Assembly: GCA_016297555.1 (NCBI GenBank)
Contig: JAEDGK010000103.1
Span: 1 to 7,177, forward strand
DNA from: Clostridiaceae bacterium
Lineage (GTDB): Bacteria; Bacillota; Clostridia; Oscillospirales; Acutalibacteraceae
Reading direction: 5' to 3'
DNA: 7,177 nt
Positions within the stretch are counted from its first letter, which is position 1. The number at the start of each line of letters is the position of its first letter. Below, piece after piece: positions 1-4,585 of the stretch. The notes beneath the pieces were generated by a model that was not told the origin of the DNA, did not search any database, and worked only from the letters and a program-made list of their open reading frames with translations. The position numbers were made by a program, and so were the translations under genes.

Positions 1-60
1 AAACTGCGTATAATTTGTCCCGGTCAGGCGTTTTATTTGCTTCGACAGAGCGTTTACATC
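1..60 (-). pseudogene. Continuation of the AraC HTH domain beyond the in-frame TAG (partial, runs off the window)
   Basis: The same frame stays open for 20 codons after the TAG and reads DVNALSKQIKRLTGTNYTQF. This is the recognisable end of the first AraC HTH motif and the linker helix; compare the family pattern S-x-x-[YA]-L-S-[RK]-x-[FI]-K-x-x-T-G. Residue spacing across the stop matches intact AraC proteins with no insertion or deletion, so a single substitution (from a Tyr or Gln codon) explains the stop. The rest of the domain lies left of the window edge. Confidence 0.75.
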
Positions 61-771
61 CTAAAATGTCAGCTCGCTGAGCCGCGTCAGGCTGCCGTCG
101 GCATAATTATTCTCGATATAATCAAGCATTTTGAAAACAAGTGAATTTCCGCTGCCGTTATAGCTTATTCCCTCAACATTATTCATCAGATGTATCAGCA
201 GAAGGCTCATTGTCAGCTCATTGATTTTGTCCGAATATGGGGTTTCATACAGATGGTTCCATATCAGATTTTCAACAAGATTTTGAACGGCGGGAGAATT
301 TGACGCGCTGAAATGCAGGAATGTGGCTTTGCCCGTGTCGCCCGTCAGACATTCAATTATAAATCGGTGTATCATTGTTTCTTTTTCGCCGAGCATAACC
401 AATATCTGCTTCATAAAATCGGGGTGCACAATAAAATTGACCGCAATATCGTCTTTTCCCGAAGGCAGATTTTCCTGCCTTGAATTTTGGCTGAGAAAGA
501 GAAAATCGCCCTTAGCGAGCACAACCCTTTCGCCGTTAACGATATGCTCGGTCTGCCCCTGACACATATAAACTATTTCAATATAGTCATGCGTGTGCTC
601 GGGGAAGCCCTGAGTGCTTGTATCCGCGCGCACGGTTATCAGCTTTTCGCTTCCGAGAAAATTTTTGCCCTCAACGAGCACGGTTCCTTTGCCGCAGGGA
701 GCCTGTCTTGGCAGCTTTGACGGAGTTTGCGTTGTAGAACGAACAAGCTCAATGAGCAGACTGATATCCAT
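61..771 (-). CDS. AraC-family transcriptional regulator, truncated by an in-frame stop inside the HTH domain
   Basis: This encodes a 236-residue product from ATG 771 to a TAG at 61-63. Residues about 50-105 resemble the cupin ligand-binding domain of AraC regulators, with FPEHTHDYIEIVYM (histidines 59 and 61, Glu65) followed by a beta-rich stretch ending GDFLFL. Residues 211-236 form the start of the C-terminal AraC helix-turn-helix domain (MLDYIENNYADGSLTRLSEL), which stops abruptly. Family members are usually about 280-300 residues with two HTH motifs, so nearly all the DNA-binding part is missing. I chose ATG 771 because AAAGGAG lies 11 nt upstream. An in-frame ATG at 831 falls at the predicted transcription start and could have no ribosome binding site. 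As written the product should bind ligand but not DNA. The family call is firm; the sensed ligand is unknown, though the neighbouring sugar genes suggest a carbohydrate. Confidence 0.85.
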   Translation of the reverse strand: MDISLLIELVRSTTQTPSKLPRQAPCGKGTVLVEGKNFLGSEKLITVRADTSTQGFPEHTHDYIEIVYMCQGQTEHIVNGERVVLAKGDFLFLSQNSRQENLPSGKDDIAVNFIVHPDFMKQILVMLGEKETMIHRFIIECLTGDTGKATFLHFSASNSPAVQNLVENLIWNHLYETPYSDKINELTMSLLLIHLMNNVEGISYNGSGNSLVFKMLDYIENNYADGSLTRLSELTF

Positions 772-831
772 TCCCGTAACCGCTCCTTTCCGAAAATTAA
801 ATAAACTGCGGTTTTCCGCTTTTCTTCCCAT

Positions 832-854
832 ACGGCAAGTATATCAACTGCCGT
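832..854. promoter_or_regulatory. Candidate operator: inverted repeat over the AraC gene promoter
   Basis: ACGGCA (832-837) and TGCCGT (849-854) form perfect 6-bp arms 11 bp apart, about two helical turns in total. They straddle the -10 box and part of the spacer, a position where a bound dimer would block RNA polymerase. The binding protein is unknown. AraC proteins often use direct repeats, so another regulator is possible. Confidence 0.4.
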
Positions 855-866
855 TTTTTAAGTCAA
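838..866 (-). promoter_or_regulatory. Sigma-A promoter of the AraC-family gene
   Basis: On the minus strand TTGACT (861-866) and TATACT (838-843) are separated by exactly 17 bp. The predicted start near 831 gives a leader of about 60 nt. That leader holds a small GCGG-AAAA-CCGC hairpin and then the AAAGGAG ribosome binding site at 783-789. Confidence 0.8.
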
Positions 867-925
867 GAGGCACGGGCGGCAAAATCGCCGAAAACAAAAA
901 AGGGGTTGTCGCAATAAGATGAAGA

Positions 926-980
926 AGCCGTTTTCTTCCGATGCCCGGCGTAGAGAAAAGCCAAATCGGAAAAAACGGCT
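926..980. repeat. Long imperfect hairpin inside the inverted-repeat element
   Basis: AGCCGTTTTCTTCCGAT (926-942) pairs with ATCGGAAAAAACGGCT (965-980). This gives a stem of about 16 bp with one bulged base and a 22-nt loop. No T-tract follows directly on either strand, so it is not a typical intrinsic terminator. It is most easily read as part of the surrounding element. Confidence 0.6.
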
Positions 981-1015
981 AAAAAGAAACATAAATAATT
1001 TAATTTTAAATCCAA

Positions 1016-1065
1016 ACAAAAAACAAAAATGGCTTGTATCGGTCAGATTTCCAATACAAGCCATT
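1016..1065 (-). terminator. Rho-independent terminator of the ArsB/NhaD-type transporter gene
   Basis: On the minus strand a perfect 12-bp stem (AATGGCTTGTAT, 1054-1065, with ATACAAGCCATT, 1028-1039) has a 14-nt loop. It is followed by a T-rich run interrupted by single Gs. It begins 59 nt after the transporter's stop codon. It lies inside the 902-1111 inverted-repeat element, so the element may have supplied this terminator. Confidence 0.8.
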
Positions 1066-1124
1066 CTTTTATAATTAGTTTCTTTTGATATTCGCTTATT
1101 GCGACAGCCCCGTTGCTTAAAATT

Positions 1125-2486
1125 TTATCTCCAAATTACCCACAGGAGAACATAGCCGGTAATAACCGCCGCGAGGGTGAAGGGCACGCCGTATTTCATA
1201 AAGGTTGTGCTCTTAACCTCATAGCCCTCCTTGCGGAGAATTCCGATACCTGCAATATTTGCGCTTGCACCTATCGGAGTGAGGTTGCCGCCGAGTGTTG
1301 CGCCGCAGAGCAGACCGTAAAAGAGCAGCTTGGGCTCAATTCCGATATCCGCCGCAATAACGGGAACTATCGAAAGCATGGTAGCCGTATAAGGTATGTT
1401 ATCGATAAACGCCGAAAGCAAAACGGACATCCAAACGATTATTGTGTAAACAATGAATACCGAGCCTGAGCCGAGCTTTGCTATTGCACTGCCGATAACA
1501 TCGATAACACCCGCGCTCTTAACTCCGCCGATAACTACGAAAAGACCCGTGAGCAAAACAATGGTGTAATAATCGATTTCTTTAAACGCCTGCTTAACAA
1601 TCTCAAAGTTCTTTTTGAAAATAAGCTCTCTGAGAATTCCGATAACAAAGAAGCCGATGCAGATAACGCCGTTGGTTATATCGGGCTTATAGAACTGACC
1701 CGGAGCGGCGGCGTCTTTATAGGGAATAAACGAAACTGCAATAAGAGCAACAACGGTTGCAACCAGCAGGAAGGTCGGGAATTTATCTTCAACCTTTGTG
1801 CGGTTGTTGAAGCTTATCTTGTTGTTTTCCTTGCGGAACATAAACAGGATTATAAGCGCGCTGGCAAGTGCTCCCGCCTCAACTACCCAGAACATACCGG
1901 GCTTTCCCTCGTCAACGAAGAAATCAGAAAAATCAAGATTTGCCGCCTTGGCAAGCAGAATTGAGGTTGTGTCGCCGACAAGAGTTGCCGCGCCCTGAAG
2001 ATTTGAGGAAACCGCAATGCAGATTATCGAAGAAACCGGAGAAACATTGAGCTTTTTGCAGAACGCCAGCGCAACGGGTGCAATCATCAAAACGGTTGCA
2101 ACATTATCAACAAAAGCCGAGACTACACCGGCAAAAAGCGACATTGCAAAAACAGCCCATTTCATATTCGGCATTCTTGAAATCAGAACATCCGACATAA
2201 GCTGAGGCATTTTGGACTCGATGAAAAGATAAACCGTGCCCATTGTGCCCGCAATCATCATTATTACATTCCAGTCAATTTCACGCAGAGCGTCAAGAAT
2301 TCCGTAGGCAAAGCTTTCGCCGCCCACCGAAAAGAAAGCCGAGGGGCTGACCGCCGAAGCAATGCCCAAGCCAATAAAAACTATTGCAGAGCCAACGGCT
2401 ATATAGGGTCGGATTTTTTGGAACGCCATCATCAAAACATAAGTTACCGCAAAAATGACGAGCGCCGTGATTGTGATAGGACTCAT
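1125..2486 (-). CDS. ArsB/NhaD (SLC13-type) family membrane transporter
   Basis: This is a 453-residue, highly hydrophobic protein of the ion transporter superfamily, which includes NhaD Na+/H+ antiporters, ArsB arsenite pumps and SLC13/CitM carboxylate carriers. The two halves carry matching signatures: SAFVDN at 123-128 and SAFIDN at 358-363, then GAATLVGDTTS (165-175) and GGNLTPIGASAN (399-410). This is the expected inverted pseudo-repeat with substrate- and ion-binding hairpin regions. About ten or more membrane segments are apparent, with a charged cytoplasmic stretch around 218-235. Length is normal for the family. ATG 2486 has CAGGAG 8 nt upstream. It is transcribed alone from its own promoter through a structured leader with an internal terminator, and ends at a terminator at 1016-1065. 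The substrate cannot be read from sequence. No arsR-like repressor is nearby, so arsenite is only one option beside Na+/H+ exchange or organic anions. Confidence 0.85.
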   Translation of the reverse strand: MSPITITALVIFAVTYVLMMAFQKIRPYIAVGSAIVFIGLGIASAVSPSAFFSVGGESFAYGILDALREIDWNVIMMIAGTMGTVYLFIESKMPQLMSDVLISRMPNMKWAVFAMSLFAGVVSAFVDNVATVLMIAPVALAFCKKLNVSPVSSIICIAVSSNLQGAATLVGDTTSILLAKAANLDFSDFFVDEGKPGMFWVVEAGALASALIILFMFRKENNKISFNNRTKVEDKFPTFLLVATVVALIAVSFIPYKDAAAPGQFYKPDITNGVICIGFFVIGILRELIFKKNFEIVKQAFKEIDYYTIVLLTGLFVVIGGVKSAGVIDVIGSAIAKLGSGSVFIVYTIIVWMSVLLSAFIDNIPYTATMLSIVPVIAADIGIEPKLLFYGLLCGATLGGNLTPIGASANIAGIGILRKEGYEVKSTTFMKYGVPFTLAAVITGYVLLWVIWR

Positions 2487-2494
2487 TTCAAATT

Positions 2495-2500
2495 CTCCTG
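2495..2500 (-). promoter_or_regulatory. Ribosome binding site of the ArsB/NhaD-type gene
   Basis: CAGGAG on the minus strand lies 8 nt before ATG 2486. It sits about 30 nt beyond the leader terminator, so expression requires readthrough of that terminator. Confidence 0.8.
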
Positions 2501-2529
2501 TGTGTTATTTGTGGGCGGCAATCTGCACG

Positions 2530-2563
2530 AAAAAAGCAGAACCCGCAATATGACGGATTCTGC
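2530..2563 (-). terminator. Intrinsic terminator inside the transporter leader (attenuator)
   Basis: On the minus strand GCAGAATCCG (2554-2563) pairs with CGGGTTCTGC (2536-2545). This gives a 10-bp stem with one wobble and an 8-nt loop, followed directly by six Ts (2530-2535). It lies between the promoter and the ribosome binding site of the ArsB/NhaD-type gene. It can therefore only serve to end transcription before the gene, the hallmark of attenuation. Confidence 0.8.
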
Positions 2564-2634
2564 CGTAAATTTCAACAAGGCATGAGAACGCCTGAGCGCT
2601 TCTCACGGAAAATCAAAATTACAGTCCACAACAA

Positions 2635-2655
2635 ATAGAATACGCCGTATTCTAT
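2635..2655. repeat. Perfect 21-bp palindrome in the transporter leader
   Basis: ATAGAATACG and CGTATTCTAT are perfect 10-bp arms around one central base, at about +30 to +50 from the predicted start. In RNA this is a 9-bp hairpin with a GGC loop inside the aptamer-like fold. In DNA it could equally be an operator for a dimeric repressor. Confidence 0.65.
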
Positions 2656-2690
2656 GACAGACTCCACCTCTTATTTTGGACTGCGTATGG

Positions 2691-2719
2691 ATTATAAACC
2701 ACTTTTATTAAAATGTCAA
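2691..2719 (-). promoter_or_regulatory. Perfect-consensus sigma-A promoter of the ArsB/NhaD-type gene
   Basis: On the minus strand TTGACA (2714-2719) and TATAAT (2691-2696) are separated by 17 bp. The predicted start is at about 2684, immediately before the closing stem of the leader. A promoter this strong fits control exerted after initiation, by the attenuator. It lies between the kinase stop codon and the leader. No clear terminator precedes it, so kinase transcripts may also read through. Confidence 0.9.
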
Positions 2720-2761
2720 CCGATTTCGGCGATATGTGACAAAAATATGCTTTTCGCAAAC

Positions 2762-4351
2762 TCAGAACGCCTCAACCGCAGCCTTTTCCGCCGCAAGACC
2801 TTTTTTGTAGTTATCAAGGAATGTCTTGAAGCCCTCGATATCCTCAGTCTCCGGCGCGATTTCGGTTGATTCCTGACCTGCAAACACCTTGTTTTCAAGG
2901 TATTCGTCAAGCGTTTCGTTTTCGCTCTTTGCCATCATATAGCGGGCAAGCACAGCCATACCCCAAGGGCCGCCCTCTCCCGCAGTTTTCATAACGGAAA
3001 CGGGCGCACCGAGAGCCGCTCCCATTATCTTCTGACCCGCCTGCGGAGCCTTAAAATATCCTCCGTGGCCGAGAATTCTGTCAACCTTCACCTTCTCCGC
3101 CTCAAGAATTTCCATGCCGATGCTAAGAGTAGCCGCCGCGGAGCAAAGCTGCGCCCTTGCAAAGTTTTCAAGAGTAAAGCTGCTGTCGGGGCTTCTGAAA
3201 AGCATGGGCTTTCCGCTGTCAAGTCCCGTTATAACCTCGCCCGAAAGGTAGTTATAAGCCACAATTCCGCCGCAGTCCTTATCGCCTGCAAGCGCACTCT
3301 CAAAAATCTTGTCGAGAGCCTTATAAAAGCTTATCTCAACGCCCATCGCCTTGCAGAACGATGTGAAAAGATTAGCCCACGCGTCAATTTCGCCCGAGCA
3401 GTTGTTGCAGTGAACCATCGCAACGGGCTTGCCCGCAGGCGTGGTTACCATATCTATTTCGGGATATCTTTTTGAAAGAGCCTTTTCAAGAACAACCATA
3501 AGGAAAATCGAAGTTCCCGCAGAAACATTGCCCGTTCTTGCCGCTACTGAATTTGTTGCAACCATTCCCGTGCCTGCGTCGCCCTCGGGCGGGCAGAGAG
3601 GAATTCCGGGCTTGAATTCACCCGTCGGGTCAAGCAAAAGCGCGCCCTCGGCTGTTAAAACGCCTGCGTTTTCGCCCGCCGAAAGAACCTTGGGCAAAAT
3701 TTCTTCAAGCTTCCATGCAAAGCCGCGGTCTGCAATTTTTTCATCAAAAAGAGCAAGCATACGCTTGTCATAATCATTGGTTTTGCTGTCAATCGGAAAC
3801 ATTCCCGACGCTTCGCCCACGCCGATAACCTTTTTGCCCGTGAGCTGCCAATGAACATATGCGGCAAGGGTTGCAATAAAATCAATTTCTCCTACATGCT
3901 CTTCACCGTTGAGTATCGCCTGATAAAGATGAGCCGCGCTCCAGCGCTGGGGCACATTGAAATCAAAAAGCTCGCTGAGCTCCTCTGCCGCCTGACCCGT
4001 TATTGTGTTTCTCCATGTTCTGAATTCGGCAAGCTGCTTGCCGTTTTTATCAAACGGAAGATAGCCGTGCATCATTCCGCTGATGCCGAGAGCGCCGACC
4101 GTTGACAGAGCAACGCCGTATTTTTCATTAACATTTTTCTTCAGCGACGCAAATGCGCTCTGAAGCCCCTGCCAAACCTCATCTATGGAATAAGTCCAAA
4201 TTCCGTTATCGTAGCTGTTTTCCCAATCAAAGCTTCCCGAAGCAATCGGCTCATGGTTTTCGCCTATAAGCGACGCCTTTATTCTTGTTGAGCCAAGCTC
4301 TATGCCGAGAGCCGTTTTACCCGATTTAATCGCATTAACAATATTTTCCAT
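2762..4351 (-). CDS. FGGY-family carbohydrate kinase (xylulokinase/ribulokinase-like)
   Basis: This 529-residue cytoplasmic kinase transfers phosphate from ATP to a sugar, most likely a pentulose. The actin-like fold is marked by GIELGSTRIKA (16-26, phosphate loop), GISGMMHGYLPFD (89-101, the family's G-x-S-G-x-M-H-G segment), GDAGTG (257-262, with Asp258 as expected catalytic base), GNVSAGTS (274-281), and GHGG (428-431) with GEGGPWGMA (458-466) in the C-terminal ATP-binding half. The usual substrate-contact motif W-x-D-x-R reads TWRN (112-115), a departure from typical XylB. Family length is 480-560, so the gene is complete. I prefer ATG 4351, with GGAG 10 nt upstream, over an in-frame GTG at 4360 that nearly touches the same GGAG. 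It is divergent from the GPH symporter, implying a shared sugar. D-xylulose, L-ribulose and L-xylulose are all possible; no isomerase or epimerase in the window settles it. Confidence 0.85.
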   Translation of the reverse strand: MENIVNAIKSGKTALGIELGSTRIKASLIGENHEPIASGSFDWENSYDNGIWTYSIDEVWQGLQSAFASLKKNVNEKYGVALSTVGALGISGMMHGYLPFDKNGKQLAEFRTWRNTITGQAAEELSELFDFNVPQRWSAAHLYQAILNGEEHVGEIDFIATLAAYVHWQLTGKKVIGVGEASGMFPIDSKTNDYDKRMLALFDEKIADRGFAWKLEEILPKVLSAGENAGVLTAEGALLLDPTGEFKPGIPLCPPEGDAGTGMVATNSVAARTGNVSAGTSIFLMVVLEKALSKRYPEIDMVTTPAGKPVAMVHCNNCSGEIDAWANLFTSFCKAMGVEISFYKALDKIFESALAGDKDCGGIVAYNYLSGEVITGLDSGKPMLFRSPDSSFTLENFARAQLCSAAATLSIGMEILEAEKVKVDRILGHGGYFKAPQAGQKIMGAALGAPVSVMKTAGEGGPWGMAVLARYMMAKSENETLDEYLENKVFAGQESTEIAPETEDIEGFKTFLDNYKKGLAAEKAAVEAF

Positions 4352-4393
4352 ATGCTTCACTCTCCGATAAAATATGCGTAAAATATTGTATTC

Positions 4394-4422
4394 AGTATAT
4401 CAAAATACTCCTCTACCGTCAA
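4394..4422 (-). promoter_or_regulatory. Sigma-A promoter of the FGGY kinase gene
   Basis: On the minus strand TTGACG (4417-4422) and TATACT (4394-4399) are 17 bp apart, giving a leader of about 35 nt. The sequence around the -10 (TTGATATACT) is identical to that of the AraC gene promoter. A weak inverted repeat, GTATT (4388-4392) with AATAC (4404-4408), spans the -10 and might be an operator. The region is AT-rich, so this could be chance. Confidence 0.75.
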
Positions 4423-4482
4423 GGGTGACATTTGAGTTGTTGCTGTAAAAAAGATAAATCTAAATAAATAGCTCGCAAAGTG

Positions 4483-4511
4483 TTGATTTTTTTTATTGAT
4501 TTTGCTATAAT
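4483..4511 (+). promoter_or_regulatory. Sigma-A promoter of the GPH symporter gene
   Basis: TTGATT (4483-4488) and TATAAT (4506-4511) are 17 bp apart, with a T-rich spacer. Transcription would begin near 4518, leaving a leader of about 68 nt. The 60 bp between this -35 and the divergent kinase -35 is AT-rich with no clear operator. Confidence 0.75.
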
Positions 4512-4573
4512 GTTTTTTGTATTTTGCGGCATTTCGAGTTTTCTGCCGCAGACTTCAAATTACAGCAAAGTTC

Positions 4574-4579
4574 AGGAGG
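4574..4579 (+). promoter_or_regulatory. Ribosome binding site fixing the GPH symporter start
   Basis: AGGAGG is a perfect Shine-Dalgarno core 6 nt before ATG 4586. It rules out the in-frame ATG at 4517, which coincides with the predicted transcription start and would add 23 unlikely residues. Confidence 0.9.
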
Positions 4580-4585
4580 AAAGAA

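Larger units (their letters stand above)
902..1111. mobile_element. MITE-like 210-bp element with 17-bp terminal inverted repeats
   Basis: GGGGTTGTCGCAATAAG at 902-918 is matched, inverted, by CTTATTGCGACAGCCCC at 1095-1111, giving 16 of 17 identical bases. The 210-bp interior carries no credible gene and contains two large hairpins (926-980 and 1028-1065). This architecture suits a non-autonomous miniature inverted-repeat element or the remnant of an insertion sequence. No target-site duplication is evident in the flanks, so an old insertion or another structured element remains possible. The right end lies only 13 bp from the stop codon of the neighbouring transporter. Confidence 0.5.
2487..2684 (-). 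ncRNA. Structured 5' leader, candidate riboswitch/attenuator of unrecognised class
   Basis: The leader runs about 198 nt from the predicted transcription start. In transcript order it has: a 7-bp stem closing 2622-2683 (CAGTCCA with TGGACTG); an unpaired purine-rich strand containing AAGAGGTGGAG; a 9-bp hairpin with a 3-nt loop (2635-2655); a TGAGAA/TTCTCA hairpin (2583-2605); and the intrinsic terminator (2530-2563). The segment GGTGGAGTCTGTC (2656-2668) can pair with the terminator's 5' arm GGCAGAATCCGTC (2552-2564) at 12 of 13 positions, counting three G-U pairs. It could thus act as antiterminator. The opening CAGTCCA can also pair with TGGA-GT-CTG inside that same segment, giving mutually exclusive folds. 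I do not recognise the consensus of a known class. Na+ and Li+ riboswitches are known upstream of cation antiporters and are the natural ones to test. A protein-controlled attenuator is the main alternative. Confidence 0.6.

Noticed and set aside
858..1064. A 68-codon minus-strand open frame in the intergenic inverted-repeat element.
   Set aside because: Its start lies in the terminator stem, it is dominated by Phe from AT-rich repeats, and it has no ribosome binding site.
1113..1469. A 118-codon plus-strand open frame opposite the ArsB/NhaD-type gene.
   Set aside because: It is antisense to a well-supported gene, has no ribosome binding site and no recognisable protein features.
2509..2607. 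A GTG-initiated leader peptide of about 32 codons running through the leader terminator.
   Set aside because: There is no ribosome binding site before the GTG and no run of regulatory codons. It overlaps two hairpins and is probably chance.
2656..2675. AAGAGGTGGAG in the leader resembles the start of the SAM-I (S-box) riboswitch.
   Set aside because: The rest of the SAM-I core (the kink-turn and the ACCCGGCAACC segment) is absent and the helix layout differs.
2720..2761. A terminator after the FGGY kinase gene.
   Set aside because: Only a 4-bp CCGA/TCGG hairpin that merges into the next promoter is present, which is too weak to support a call.
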